DNA of 64,000 bases from Metamycoplasma sp051549855 (GTDB taxonomy: Bacteria; Bacillota_I; Bacilli_A; Mycoplasmatales; Metamycoplasmataceae). The DNA lies in assembly GCF_051549855.1 (NCBI RefSeq), contig NZ_CP196080.1:434001-498000 (forward strand), given 5' to 3'. A model generated the notes under the pieces. The model was not told the DNA's origin, did not search any database, and saw nothing but the letters and a program-made list of their open reading frames with translations. Positions within the stretch are counted from its first letter, which is position 1. Each line of letters starts with the position of its first letter. The translations under genes were made by a program, and so were the position numbers. Shown one piece after another: positions 9,442 to 20,967 of the stretch.

Positions 9442-10129
9442 ACATTTTGTTTCTGAATTTATGTATTGCCACAGTTTCATTTGCTATTAATGAAACAGTA
9501 AGAATTAATGTAATGATTGAAACTTTTATTAAAGTAGTGAAGTTATTTATTTCAACTATTAAAGCTATCAAAAACAATACTCTCATCACATGAGTACTGG
9601 ATCTAGAAAATTCATTTTTAATGAAATGCTTTTTTATTAGCTATTTATAACTTGTAGCAAATTTTTTGATTCTTTCTCAGTCATGGAGTCGAAATTTCAG
9701 TACTATTAGTATTGCATGTGCTAATGTTGTTCAAGTGACAGTTGTGATTCACTCACCTTTTGTTTGTAAAGTTTAAAGCTCAAAATTTTGGCCACGCATT
9801 CAATCGTTATTGATAATACAACAAGTGTAATACTTGAATTTAGTAAGATTTAGAACTATTTTACTTGTTTGTTATCTCTCTATAATATACGAAAATACAA
9901 CTAAAAATAAGTGTAGTACTGGTTTTAAATAGGCCTTTGCAACAAAGAAATAAGTGAAACCACTGCTCGAAAACAAATAATAGAAAACATTCAAAGCAGC
10001 AAATAATTCACTCTAATTTGTGTCTTTTTCTTACATCCAAAATTTTAATGGTTGCAAGGAAGTAAAAGATTTTTCCAAACAAAAGCCAGTCATAGTTCAA
10101 TAAGAAATTCAAAATTTGACTCAAAATTA
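9442..10129 (-). other. Gene-free stretch with possible decayed membrane-protein remnant
   Basis: No intact reading frame over about 690 nt, unusually long for this genome. On the minus strand a frame open from about 9600 to 9440 would encode hydrophobic sequence (MRVLFLIALIVEI, ITLILTVSLIANETVAI), and a second short hydrophobic frame lies near 9850-9720. Neither has a start and ribosome site that fits. It may be the remains of a small membrane-protein gene. No RNA structure was recognised. Confidence 0.4.
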
Positions 10130-10160
10130 GCAAAATAAAAGCACCCAATTTCTAAGTGCT
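10130..10160 (-). terminator. Terminator after the YneF-like gene
   Basis: Stem AGCAC/GTGCT (10156-10160 with 10140-10144) followed on the minus strand by TTTATTTTG, 16 nt past the stop codon. Confidence 0.6.
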
Positions 10161-10175
10161 TGTGAAAAGTTATTA

Positions 10176-10403
10176 TTATTTTGCTTGTTTCATTGAACGC
10201 ATTACTGCCTTAATTTGTGCTTCAGATGGTTTTCTTCCCATTTGCATAAACATAGCACGAATTTGTTTTTCACTAATTGGCGGATTTTCTTCTAATTGTT
10301 TTTTAATTTTTCTTTGTGATATTCACATACCCAAAAAACCACCAATTAAAATTCCTAATGCCACCATTCCTAGTGCTAGTGCAATGATTGCTCCTGTTGA
10401 CAT
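10176..10403 (-). CDS. YneF family (UPF0154) small membrane protein
   Basis: The 75-residue protein starts MSTGAIIALALGMV, has one N-terminal transmembrane helix (residues 5-27) ending GFLGMWISQRKI and a cytoplasmic tail with the family hallmark NPPISEKQIRAMFMQMGRKPSE. Length and motif match UPF0154 proteins of Firmicutes; function unknown. Start ATG at 10401-10403 with AAGGAG upstream. It lies 15 nt past the next gene upstream, suggesting co-transcription. Confidence 0.88.
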
Positions 10404-10418
10404 ATAAACTCCTTTTCG

Positions 10419-11378
10419 CTACTTCTTTCTTCTAATAATACGTGTAGCAATAAAATATATTATAAATGGTAATATTAGAACCACTAATATTGAAATTATA
10501 AATATCTTCATTAACGTAATGTTATATTTACGTTTTTCTTTTGCAATTTCATTGAAATTAAAGGCCCCTAAACCCATAAAAGATTGAATAGAAGATATTT
10601 TTATTTTTCTTAAGATTGAAAAAACAATATGGATTAAAACAACTACTGCGATAATTGCAGAGAACAGTACAATTCATAAATTAGTGTTAGGGAATGAGTT
10701 GTGAATTCAAGTTTTGAAATCCAAGACATATACCTGCGAACCATCAGCCCTAGTTGCACCATCAAATTTGATTCATTGAGCATCCTTCAAAGCTCAGAAA
10801 ATAAGAGTGAAAATACCAAAATAAAATACAAAGGCGATTGTAATTCAATTATGTGTTACTTGGTTAAACATTAGTTTGCGGTATAGTAACAAAACAAATG
10901 CCGGAACTTCTTGTGTACCTTTATTAATGGCATCACGATACTCATTGATGCTTCTTTTTAAATTCACTAAACTAATTGCATCAATTATTAATTTTCAGGT
11001 CAATAGTATTGAAGCAATTGCTAGTAAAACGTATCAAATTCAAGGTGAAGAAGGATTTGGATTTTTCTCTGTTGCCTCGATGAAAAGTGTTGGCTTAAAC
11101 GCAAACAATAAGCACAAGATAAAAGCAACAAATAAAAGCAAAGATACACAGATGATATTAAAAGTTTTAACTCTGATTTGAGAATTGAAAACACGCATTA
11201 TTCCATTAGGTATGACACCTTTTTTATCAATTCTCTTTGAACTTTCAAATGTTTTTTCTTCAATTGTTGTGTTTAGTAATATTGACTGAGTGTTTTGTAA
11301 TGAAGCACTATTGTTAGGTAGTGCATTTTCGGTCTTAATATTGTTGTTCGAATTTTGCCCAAAAGGTTTTAATCCCAT
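10419..11378 (-). CDS. Multi-pass membrane protein, MSC_0882-like
   Basis: The 319-residue protein starts MGLKPFGQNS with a polar Asn/Ser-rich cytoplasmic N-terminus (about 70 residues), then four hydrophobic segments in two pairs (around residues 80-100, 115-135, 180-205, 225-245), a polar linker containing LLLYRKLMFNQ, and a last TM pair followed by the basic end RIIRRKK. It resembles a mollicute-only family of unknown function (MSC_0882-type); the family name is from memory. TGA Trp codons interrupt the frame at 11040-11042 and elsewhere. It lies directly after lepA. Confidence 0.65.
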
Positions 11379-11386
11379 TCTTTCTC

Positions 11387-13183
11387 CTATTTTTTCGATG
11401 TGTCTGTTTTCAATATTGCTAAGAATGCTTCTTGTGGTACTTCGACACTTCCGATTGCTTTCATTCTTTTCTTACCTGCTTTTTGTTTTTTCAGTAGTTT
11501 CTGACGTCTAGTAACATCTCCACCATACAATTTAGCAGTAACGTCTTTACGATATGCCTTAACAGTTTCTCTTGCAATAATTTTACCACCGATAGCAGCT
11601 TGAATTGGAACTTCGAAGTTTTGGCGTGGAATTACATCTTTAAGTTTTTCACACAACTCACGACTACGCACATATGCTGAATCACGGTGCACAATCATAG
11701 CCAAGGCATCAATTTTTTCACCGTTTAATAAAATGTCAACTTTTACTAAATCACTTTCTCTTAATCCGATGAATTCATATTCAAATGATGCATACCCTTT
11801 TGAATAAGATTTCAGTAAATCAAAAAAGTCAAAAATTATTTCATTTAGCGGCAATTCATAAATTAATCTACGGCGATTATCATCAATATATTCAAGGTCA
11901 ATATATTTTCCTCTTTTGTCTTGACACAATTCCATAATTGCACCTAAGTAATCTTGTGGTAGAAAAATACTTGCTTTTATATAGGGTTCTTCAATCGTTT
12001 CAATATAGTTTCTGTCCGGCAATAATGATGGGTTAGTAATATTTAAGGTTTCACCATCAGTCTTAGTTACATAGAATTCAACGCTAGGAGCTGTCGCGAT
12101 AATATCTAGACCGAATTCTCTTTCTAAACGTTCTTGCAAAATTTCCATATGAAGCATTCCTAAGAATCCAATTCTAAATCCAAAACCCAAGGCTTTTGAT
12201 GTTTCAGGTTGATAGCTAATACTTGAGTCAGATAGAGAAATTTTTTCTAAGGCATCTTTTAAATCATTAAAATCACGAGTATCAACTGGGTAAAAACCAG
12301 TGTAAACTACCGGTTTCAGTTTTTTATATCCCGGCAAAGGCAATGGAGAAGGTCTTTTAGCCAGTGTTATTGTATCTCCAACTTGAATATCTTTAGCGTC
12401 ACGAATAGAAGCAGCAATTCATCCTACTTCCCCAGCTTCTAAATGTTCCTTTTTAATTTCCTTTGGAGTTCTAATTCCTAATTCAGTCACGTGGAATTTT
12501 TTGTCATTATGCATTAGTAAGATTTCATCACCGACTTTTAAAGTTCCGTTAAACAAACGAACTAGCAAGACAACTCCACGATATGGGTCAAAGTATGAAT
12601 CAAAAATTAAGGCAGTAAGTTCCTTTTCAGGATCTGCTTCTTTTGGAGCGGGAATGCGACTAATAATGGCATCAATAATATTTTCAATCCCTAGTCCAGT
12701 TTTTGCTGAAACTAATATAGCATCACTAGCATCGATGCCAATAACATTCTCAATTTCTTTTTTTACCATTTCCGGATCAGCTGAAGGTAAATCAATTTTG
12801 TTAATAACAGGAATAATTTCTAAATTGTGTTCAAGTGCTAAATAAACGTTGGCAAGTGTTTGAGCTTCAATACCTTGGGTTGCATCAACTAATAACAAAA
12901 CACCCTCGCAAGCTGCTAGCGAGCGAGAAACTTCATATGTAAAGTCAACGTGGCCTGGAGTGTCGATTAAGTGAAAAATGTAATCCTTGTACTTAATTTG
13001 GACTGCATTGAGTTTGATTGTAATTCCTCTTTCTCTTTCCAAGTCCATTGTGTCTAAGTGTTGTGCTTCAAGATCTCTTTTTTCAATAGTCTCAGTTATT
13101 TCAAGAATTCTGTCAGCTAAAGTACTTTTTCCATGGTCGATGTGGGCAATAATTGCAAAATTTCTTATTTTGTTATTAGTCAT
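11387..13183 (-). CDS. lepA: Elongation factor 4 (LepA)
   Basis: Ribosome-associated GTPase that helps with stalled or mistranslocated ribosomes. The 598-residue protein starts MTNNKIRNFAIIAHIDHGKSTL (G1), with RGITI, DTPGH (G3), NKIDLP (G4) and SAKTG (G5), then EF-G-like domains and the LepA-specific C-terminal domain with GKKRMKAIGSVEVPQEAF. Length is normal. An in-frame TGA at 12419-12421 is Trp. The -10-like TAAAAT at 13193-13198 lies so close to the ATG that the transcript may be almost leaderless. Confidence 0.97.
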
Positions 13184-13219
13184 AGTTTATTAATTTTATC
13201 AAAGAGCGCCATTTTTTTG

Positions 13220-13236
13220 TGTGTTTATAAAACACA
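13220..13236. repeat. Small inverted repeat upstream of lepA
   Basis: TGTGTTT/AAACACA (13220-13226 with 13230-13236) with a 3-nt loop in the 188-nt gap between uvrC and lepA. No T-tail on either strand, so not an obvious terminator. Possible regulator or RNA-stability element; function unknown. Confidence 0.3.
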
Positions 13237-13310
13237 TAAAAAAGAAGTAATATTTTTTAGCAAACATCTTAATATAAAAAGATACTTATTTTGAGTGCTT
13301 TTTTCAGTCT

Positions 13311-13359
13311 TTTTTAATTCAAAATATGAATTAAAAAGAAGGCTTGTTTTTAGCCTTCT
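13311..13359 (-). terminator. Terminator after uvrC
   Basis: Stem AGAAGGCT/AGCCTTCT (13337-13344 with 13352-13359) with T-rich tail on the minus strand, followed by a second AT-rich inverted repeat TTTTTAATTC/GAATTAAAAA (13311-13337). Confidence 0.75.
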
Positions 13360-13371
13360 ATCATTTATTGA

Positions 13372-15066
13372 TTACTCAAAAATTTCTTTGATTTTGAAAG
13401 CTACTGACTCAGAAACAACTTTTTTCAATTCTTCAATCGAAGCATTGTAAATTGCTGAATAAGAACCGAAATGAGTCAAAAGCTTTTCTTCAGTTTTAAA
13501 ACCTACACCAGGTATTTTTAATAAACTTACTTCTAAACTTGAAGAAATGGATTTTTTTCACTGATTTGCTTTGGCATATCTGTCAACTTCTTCCTGAATG
13601 TTGGCAAGGAAATTGTACAAATCGATATCATCTATTTTTATCGCTAACTTGTTGGCATTTATTATGTGGTCAGTTTTGTGTTTGTCGTTTTTTACTAAAC
13701 CTATCAAATCGACATCTTGTCAATTGTTTTTGGCTAGCACCTTTTTAGCCTCATTAATTTGGGCAACGCCGCCATCTACAATCAATAAATTTGGTTTAGG
13801 GCCATCTTTTGTCATATCAACAAATTTTTGAACCCCTTGTTTCATATACTCAACATCTGCCTTGCGATAGTCGACCACTTCCAAATTAAACTTACGATAC
13901 TCACTTTTGTAAACGTTTCCATCAATAATTCTAATCATTGCACTAATAGGATTTTGATTGCCAAAATGAGAGTTGTCAAAAACTACGATGTCTCTCGCTG
14001 ATTTGATGTTGAGTAGTTTTTGTAATTTTTCAACGTTAGCAACAGTTTTAGTTTCATATTTGTTTAATTTTTGAATTTCATTGTCAGCTTTTATTTCGAC
14101 ATTAGTTTTGACATTTTCCATAATTTTTTCAAACTGACCTTTTTGCGGATATTGACTTTTGATTTCATGGCTTATGTCAAAATCAAAATCTTTAAGTTCA
14201 GGATTAAAAAATATTGTTTTTGGTTTTTGGTTTTTGGCATAAAAAGCATTTAAAAATGCATTGATGGTTTCTTCGAAATCAAAAACTATGTTAAGAGCAC
14301 CAGTTTCGCTATTTAATAATGTTCCGAAGCGATATACTTGAATTCCTCAAACTGCATACTCATTTTTTCTTGCGAAATAAAAAATATCAACATCTTCATA
14401 ATTTTGCAATTCAACCAACTGTTTATCTTGAATTTTTTTAACAGTTTCAATCAGTCTTTTGTAGCTAGCGGCTTCTTCAAAACGAAAATTATATGCGCTT
14501 TCTTGCATATTAGATTCTAATTGCTTTAAAAAATTCTTCTCTTTAAAAAGTAAAATCGATTTTATTTTATTAAAAGCATTTTTTCAATATTCATAACTTT
14601 CATTTTCAATCAAAAAACCGTTTCGATACAAAACTTGACTTTCTAAATATTTTCTTAAATCACTAGAACCATATCCTGGTGGTAATGGTCCATAATAAAT
14701 TGTGTTTGGTTCTTTTTTGTATTTTCAGGCAATTTGAATATTAATCTTATTAGTTAAAGATATTTTAAGATATGGATATTTTTTATCATCTAAAAGCAAG
14801 ATGTTATAACGCGGTCTGAACTTGGTAATTGATAATTGTTCATATAATAGGGCTTCTTTTTCATTTTGAAAGGTAACAAATTCAAAAGAAGCAATTTCTT
14901 CAACTAATTTAGTAGTTTTATAAGAATTAAGAGCACCTAAAAAATACTGACGCATTCTTTTGTAAAGATTTTTTGCTTTACCAATGTATATTATTTCGTC
15001 ATTAGAATTTTTTCAAAAATAAACTCCAGGCAAATGTGGAATGTCGTTTAGGTCGCTAATTGTCAT
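13372..15066 (-). CDS. uvrC: Excinuclease ABC subunit C
   Basis: Makes both incisions in nucleotide excision repair after UvrAB damage recognition. The 564-residue protein starts MTISDLNDIPHLPGVYFW and has the GIY-YIG nuclease domain (GVYFW, EIIYIGKAKNLYKR), the UvrB-contact helix pair (FRFEEAASYKRL), the RNase H-like 5'-incision domain (VVFDNSHFG, LLIVDGG) and a C-terminal helix-hairpin-helix (IPGVGFKTEEKLL). Slightly shorter than the usual 590-610. Eight or more Trp positions are TGA. Its first 11 nt overlap the end of the large membrane protein gene upstream. Confidence 0.95.
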
Positions 15067-16801
15067 GTTGTCTCTTTAATAAAATTAACAATGATTTTTC
15101 ACAACTAGCTTTAAATTTATCATAGTCAACATTTAAGCATTTGGCAGCTTTAATAATCTTTCTTTTTCGTTTAGTTTTGTCTAAATAATTCTTGTATTGT
15201 TCTACTAGCTCATTTTTTTGTTTGTGAGATTCTGAGTCATTATCTGAGATTAATCACTCATTTTTTAAGAGTAATTCAACAGCTTTTTTAGAAGATTCTT
15301 TTAGATCGCTTAAAAGTACTTTTGCATTACCCCTATCCATGATGAAGAAAATTATTAATGCAAGTAAAATGAAAAAAGCAAAAATGCTGCATGAAATTAC
15401 TCATTTTAAATAACTTAAATTTGGGTAATTATCATCAATGAAAGATTGTGACACCTGAGTAAAAGTCGCACCTACAGCAACGTTTGTCAAAATTGAAAGT
15501 GTTGAAACTGCTCTTGAACTACGAATATCCCTAATAAAACGATTATTGTCTCGAAGAATTTGATCTATTTTGTCATGGTTTACTGTGATTCTTGATTCTA
15601 AACTATCGATTATTGATTCTCTTTCTAAAACATCGTGAATTTCTTTCTTTATTTTTTCAATATAGAAGTCACTATAAAGTCTTTCATAAAAATGCTGTTC
15701 GCTATTGTCATTAGACACGAATCCAAATTCAAGAGTGCTTAGTGTTTTGTGAATTTTTAGAGCATCAAAACTACCTGTTTTATCAACCAATTTATTATTT
15801 ACATTTTTGTTTTTACCAAGGTTAGAGGATTTCACTTTCTTAAACGAAGATATAAGATCGTCTAAAATATTTAGCGCTTGAGTGTAGCCTCATTTTTGCA
15901 CTAAAGCAATGATAAACAAAATTTTATAATCACTTTCAAATATGTTGTAGTGCGTCGAATGTTTTGTCTCATCCAAAGAATAAAAATATGTAATGATTGA
16001 ATGAGCCTTAGTAATTATCGCCTCTTTTGTGTTCGCTAAAACTTCTGTATTTCCTGGATCATAATTTCAAAAATTTCATGCCATCATACGAGCATCTTCA
16101 TTATTGTGATCATTAATTGACTCTATATCTTTTGTTACATTTTTATTGACATACACAAATGCATAAGTAAAAGCATTTCTCACATAAGTTAATATGGTAT
16201 TTAATTGATTATTATGTTCATTTTGTTTTTTTTTATTTTTTTTATCAGCAACTCATTCCTGAAACTCTTCTTTTAGGCTGTTTCTAAACAAAAAGTTTTT
16301 TGCAAAAACATTATTTATAAGAAAATTTTGAAAGTTTATGTAATCATGATTCTCTTCATCAAATAGAAATTCACGCGTTGCAGAAGGACTTAAATCATTA
16401 AGAATCGATTTTTGTGCTTCTTCGATACTTTCGTCGATTTTATAATTTGGGAAGTCAAAAGTAGCCTTTATCACTATGAAATTTACATCAGTTATATATC
16501 GTTCTAGCCTAAATTCATAGTGATAAGTATATTCAGTTCCATTGTAGCTATTTTCACCTTTTAGCACATTAATAACTTTAGTTCTTTTAAAGAATTCCTT
16601 GTTGTCTCCATTGTCTGTAATAAACTTTCGCAGTGAATTAGTTAAATAATAAATATTATCTTGAAGATCATGCACTTCATACTTAGATTCTTTGTCTTCT
16701 TTCAATTTTATATAGTCACAGCTATCAAAATGAATATATTTGTATACAACTAGTTTTTTTGCCTTGTCTTCTGTCTTATTATTTTTTTCATTTGTTGTCA
16801 T
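15056..16801 (-). CDS. Uncharacterised 581-residue protein with C-terminal TM hairpin
   Basis: Starts MTTNEKNNKTEDK at the ATG at 16799-16801, with AGGAG 6 nt upstream. Most of the protein is soluble and charged. Two hydrophobic stretches lie at about residues 432-450 (TLSILTNVAVGATF) and 467-487 (CSIFAFFILLALIIFFI), with a basic cytoplasmic-looking tail after them. TGA Trp codons at 15398, 15890, 16067, 16076 and 16253 break the frame for standard code. No family recognised; the TM hairpin plus long soluble part recalls membrane-anchored signalling or effector proteins, but that is speculation. Stop codon overlaps uvrC by 11 nt, so both are in one transcript. Confidence 0.8.
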
Positions 16802-16831
16802 CAAAAACTCCTATCTTGTTGCGTTTAAGGT

Positions 16832-16853
16832 AAAAAAGACTGCAAAAGCAGCT
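16832..16853 (-). terminator. Terminator after pepF
   Basis: Short stem CTGC/GCAG (16840-16843 with 16848-16851), AAAA loop, then TTTTTT on the minus strand, directly below the pepF stop codon. Confidence 0.6.
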
Positions 16854-16861
16854 TTTATGTG

Positions 16862-18688
16862 TTATTTTTTGAAAATTTTGTTACCCAACTTAATGTAAGT
16901 ATTAATTTTTTGTTCTACATTTTCAAATGCCATTTTATAAACTTCGTCTGAATAAATGTCGACTCCGGCATCTTTTAAAATTTGTGCAGGTCAATCTCTA
17001 TCTCCGGCTGAAAGAAACTTGTCAATGTATTCGTTCAGTGCTTTTTCGCCTTCTTTTTTGTACTTGTTGTAGAAAACATTAGCTACAATGTAGCCTAAAG
17101 CATATTTGTAAACATAGAAATTGTAGTAAAAGTGTGGCACAGTAACTGAATAAATATTTATATGATCGCCAGGTTTTGATTTTTTATCACTCATTGCATA
17201 CTTGTTAGCAATATCAATGTAGATTGATTCTAAGTCCTTGTATGAAGCAATAGGTTGTTTTTGATCCATTGCTTGATAAAGATTGTACTCATAATTAGAT
17301 CATTGAGTTTGACGAATAACAGTTCCGACAAAATCATTAATGCTTTCACCTAATAAATAAAACTTTTCCTTGTCGCTTTTAGCTTTAGAAATTAAGTAAT
17401 CGTTTAGCATTAATTCATTAAAAATGGATGCTATTTCTGCTAAAAAGATTGGGTATTGACTTCTTTTAATGTCCTGTGTAATGTCTGAAAAGTATGAGTG
17501 CATTGAGTGACCCATTTCGTGGCATAGTGTCCCCACTGAATCTAGTGAACCATTAAAATTCATCAAAATGTATTTTTTGTCTAGACCGTATGAAGCACCA
17601 ATTGAATAAGCACCACTACGTTTGTTTGGCACATTAACAAAATCAACTCAGTTTTCTTGCATTGCTTTTGTTGCAACTTGTGCATAACGAGTAGGCATCA
17701 CCGACATCAAGTCAACAAAAATTTGCTTTGCTTCTTCAACAGAATATTCATTTTTAATATCCACTAAATCTAAAGCACTATCTCAAACTTTACGTTCTTT
17801 TTTATATTTAATTTTGAAGAATTCTTTATTGGCTTTATTGAAACGCTTAAACATTGCCATATTATTAGCAACATTGTTATAGATAATTTCTAAAAGTTTT
17901 GGGTCGATATTGTCATCCGAAAGCAAAGCTTCAATTGATGAGTTGTATTTTCTTAGTTTTGCACTAGTTGAGTATTCTTTAAAGTGTTGAATTAGCAAGT
18001 TAGCAAAACTTTCTTTGTGTTTATAGAAACCTGCTAAGTAATTTTGATAAGCTGTTTTACGGGTTTGCTCATCTTTTGACTTTGCTAGTTTAATTCTAGT
18101 TCCGCGAGTAATTTTTTGTTTGTAACCTTTTGAAGAAATAGCATAACCGAAATCAACTTCACTTGATTCTAAGATGCTAAAAACAGCATGCACTGAAGGG
18201 TGACCACTATTTGCCTCTGTTAAGTAATTTTCAACTTCATCACTTAACTTGTGATCTAGTGCACTTAAGGCTTCTTCAAAGTCTTTTTTAACTGCTGCAA
18301 AATCTTTATCATTTACTCATTTTTCAATTTTTGCTCTGTGTTGTTTTACTCTGTTTAATTCAGAACCTAATCTTGCTTCACAATCATCATCTTTATTTGA
18401 AAAATCAGCAATCAATTTATTAATTTCAGGATCAACAACGTTGATGTTTCTTTTATTTGATAAATAGTTTCCGATTTTAAAATCTACTTCAAGCTTTTTG
18501 TCATAAATTTTTAAATAATCTAAATAAGCTTGTTTAGAGCTGTATTTGGAGTCTTTAAGTTCAATAATTTTTTCGTATAAATCAAAATACTCTTTTTGTA
18601 ATTTTTCTAGTGTTGTCCCTTTAAGAATATCTTCTAAATCTCACTTGTAATCTTTAGGAACTCCATTGTATGAATTGTATTTTTTCAT
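16862..18688 (-). CDS. pepF: Oligoendopeptidase F
   Basis: Cytoplasmic zinc metallopeptidase (M3 family) that trims 7-17-residue peptides imported by the cell. The 608-residue protein starts MKKYNSYNGVPKDYKWDLEDI, typical of PepF, with catalytic HEMGH at residues 390-394 (LCHEMGHSMHSYFSD) and the downstream third zinc ligand region (FLAEIASIFNE). Length fits the family. The ATG shares one base with the apt stop codon (TAATG), so it is translationally coupled to apt. Confidence 0.95.
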
Positions 18689-19212
18689 TATTCTCCTTTG
18701 TTAATTTTGATTAGTGATTCAACTGGAACTTTTAGTCTATTTCTTGCATCAAATCCATCTAATTCCATCAAAACAACTACTCTTAAAACTTCCACTTTTT
18801 CTCTTTCTAGAAGTTTAATGATTGCTTCTAATGTTCCTCCAGTTGCCAAAACGTCATCTATAATTACTGCTTTTTGTCCTGGTTTAGTGATTCTATCTTG
18901 AATTTCTAAAACATTGCGCCCATACTCAAGCCCGTAGTCACAAGACAACACAGGACCAGGTAATTTACCTTTTTTACGCACCATAATAAACGGTTTTTTT
19001 GTTTTAGCTGCTACTGGTGTCCCAAATAAAAAACCGCGTGCATCAGGTCCAACGATAATATCGGCATCATTGGTAAATTTAGCTATTTCATCAATTGTGT
19101 AATGTAAAGCTTCTCCATTAGCTAACAAGTATGAAATATCTTTAAAAACAATTCCTTTTTCAGGAAAATCGTACACTGTACGAATCAAATCTTTTAGTTC
19201 TTTCTTATCCAT
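18688..19212 (-). CDS. apt: Adenine phosphoribosyltransferase
   Basis: Salvages adenine to AMP with PRPP, needed because mycoplasmas lack purine synthesis. The 174-residue protein starts MDKKELKDLIRTVYDFPEKGI, has FKDI near residue 24, GPDARGFLFG, and the PRPP-binding loop VIIDDVLATGGT. Length fits APRT. Its stop overlaps the pepF start by one base. Upstream lies a terminator of another unit. Confidence 0.96.
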   Translation of the reverse strand: MDKKELKDLIRTVYDFPEKGIVFKDISYLLANGEALHYTIDEIAKFTNDADIIVGPDARGFLFGTPVAAKTKKPFIMVRKKGKLPGPVLSCDYGLEYGRNVLEIQDRITKPGQKAVIIDDVLATGGTLEAIIKLLEREKVEVLRVVVLMELDGFDARNRLKVPVESLIKINKGE

Positions 19213-19254
19213 AATACTAAAATTATACCTTTTGGCTTACTTTACTTGACAAAG

Positions 19255-19281
19255 CAATAAAAAATACTGCTAAGCAGTATT
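19255..19281 (-). terminator. Terminator after the 160-residue membrane protein gene
   Basis: Eight-pair stem AATACTGC/GCAGTATT (19263-19270 with 19274-19281), TAA loop, then TTTTT on the minus strand, adjoining the stop codon. Confidence 0.8.
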
Positions 19282-19764
19282 CTAAAAATCTCCTTTTATT
19301 CTTGAATCATCATTTTGATTATTAACATTATCAAATGAATCTAAATCAGTTTTGCTTATTGAATTATTATGCAAAACAGCAATAACTCTGTTGGATCTTG
19401 CTCAAAAAATTCAAACCAATATTAAATTTGCAAAACCAGGTAAAAAGACTGACAAAATGAGTCAAATTTTGTGTTTTTGTAGACTCTTATGTTTTGCTAC
19501 AAGCACTTCAGTAGCTGATATTTTGATTTTGGTGTTGTATTCATTTTCATATTTTCAATACATCAAATAACCTAATCCTAAAACCAATAAATTTAGCAAA
19601 ATCCCGCAAATAATCATTGCATTTCTAGCAACAATAAATGTTTTGTCTCATGTACCCATGTAAATACCAACATAAATAAACATACTAAAGAATCACGAGA
19701 AAAAATACAAAAATGCTGCTGTTTGTAGATAACTAATCAATTTGTTGGGACTAAAATAATTCAT
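19282..19764 (-). CDS. Uncharacterised three-helix membrane protein
   Basis: The 160-residue protein starts MNYFSPNKLISYL. Hydrophobic segments lie at about residues 12-35, 45-70 and 100-125, separated by a charged loop with YENEYNTKIKISATEVL and followed by an Asn/Asp-rich tail ending RIKGDF. No family recognised. Start ATG at 19762-19764 has AAGGAG upstream. It stands alone between two terminators. Confidence 0.7.
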
Positions 19765-19892
19765 TATTTGCTCCTTATTGAAGTTTAAAGTGAATATACT
19801 TCTTTTTTTCACAAATATTGTAATTCGAAAACAAAGTTGTTTCTAGTATTTTTTTTACTTAATTTGGTATTGTTTTTAGTCGTTTTTAGTTT

Positions 19893-19927
19893 TAAAAAAG
19901 CAGCAGCCAAACCCGGCTGCTTTTAAA
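19893..19927 (-). terminator. Terminator after tRNA-Arg
   Basis: Stem AAAAGCAGC/GCTGCTTTT (19896-19904 with 19916-19924) with an 11-nt loop that can form an alternative AGCC/GGCT pairing; T-rich on both sides. The surrounding 234 nt between 19765 and 19998 shows no gene. Confidence 0.7.
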
Positions 19928-19998
19928 CGAAAAAATGAGAATTATTTGATTTTAAAAACTGTTATATAAATTAAATTTGAAAAAAAGAATAAAAAAAA

Positions 19999-20075
19999 TG
20001 GCGATCGCGGCGGGACTCGAACCCACGACCACATGCTTAGAAGGCACGTACTCTATCCAGCTGAGCTACGCGACC
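19999..20075 (-). tRNA. tRNA-Arg (anticodon TCT)
   Basis: Cloverleaf on the minus strand: acceptor GGTCGCG/CGCGATC (one G-U), D arm GCTC..GAGT, anticodon loop CTTCTAA, T loop TTCGAGT, discriminator G and encoded CCA. Reads AGA, the main Arg codon in AT-rich mollicutes. Confidence 0.94.
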
Positions 20076-20195
20076 ACTTTTTTTTCGTAGTCAAGTGCTT
20101 TTGGCTACATTTGTAATTTTACTATTTTTAACTGAAAAAGTACAAAAAATATTTTGTTTTTTGTTTGCCATTTTTAAACCTTATATAATAGAGTA

Positions 20196-20867
20196 ATGCC
20201 ATATTGATGAATTAACATTTTTATTTTTATTGCAGGATATTTTATTGGTTCAATAAATCTGTCAATTATCATGTCTAAAAAACTTAAAAAAGAAGATATC
20301 AGATCACAAGGTTCAAATAATGCGGGTTCAACAAATGCTTTAAGAGTCTACGGCAAGAAATTTGCTTTAGTTGTCTTTTGCTTTGATGTTTTAAAAGCGA
20401 TGTTACCTTGTTTTTTCGTTGTTATTTTGCAAAGATGAGTAATCAGAGACTTAAGCATCAGTATTTCATTGATTCCATTGATTGCTGGTCTAGGTGCCTT
20501 GGTTGGACATGTGTGACCTATTTACTTTAAATTTAAAGGTGGTAAGGGAGCTGCTTGTTTCTTAGGAATGGTTATTGCAACCAACATCATCTTACTATTC
20601 ATTGGTATTGTTTTATTTTTAAGTGTTGTATTAATAACAAAATATGTTTCACTTGGTTCAATAGTTGTTCCATTCATACTAGTTTTATTTGCATTTATTC
20701 CTTGAATTGCTTCTGGACCTCTTGGTGTTTGCTCAATTAATAAAGATTGGTTTTATATTCCAGGTATTGTCTTACTTGTTGCTGACTTGATAGTTATTTT
20801 TATGCATCGCACCAATATTAAAAGATTGGTAAATAAAACAGAAAATAAGTTAAGACTTAAAAAATAG
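20196..20867 (+). CDS. plsY: Acyl-phosphate:glycerol-3-phosphate acyltransferase PlsY
   Basis: Membrane enzyme making lysophosphatidic acid, the first step of phospholipid synthesis. The 223-residue protein starts MPYWWINIFIFIAGYFIGSIN and has five or so hydrophobic helices, the active-site motif GSNNAGSTNALR, the glycine-rich GHVWPIYFKFKGGKGAA and the late MHRTNIKRL. All are PlsY signatures. Two of the first five codons are TGA Trp. Stands alone and ends in a strong terminator. Confidence 0.94.
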
Positions 20868-20871
20868 TTTT

Positions 20872-20903
20872 AAAGCTTAGTCAAAAAGACTAAGCTTTTT
20901 ATA
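20872..20903 (+). terminator. Terminator of plsY
   Basis: Eleven-pair perfect stem AAAGCTTAGTC/GACTAAGCTTT (20872-20882 with 20888-20898), AAAAA loop, then TT and AT-rich tail. Confidence 0.85.
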
Positions 20904-20918
20904 TAGCAAAAGCAAGAA

Positions 20919-20947
20919 TAAAAAACAAGATAAGCACTTGGCTTATC
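20919..20947 (-). terminator. Terminator of the permease gene
   Basis: Stem GATAAGC/GCTTATC (20929-20935 with 20941-20947), followed on the minus strand by TTGTTTTTT. Confidence 0.75.
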
Positions 20948-20967
20948 CTGTGTTCAATATATGCTAA

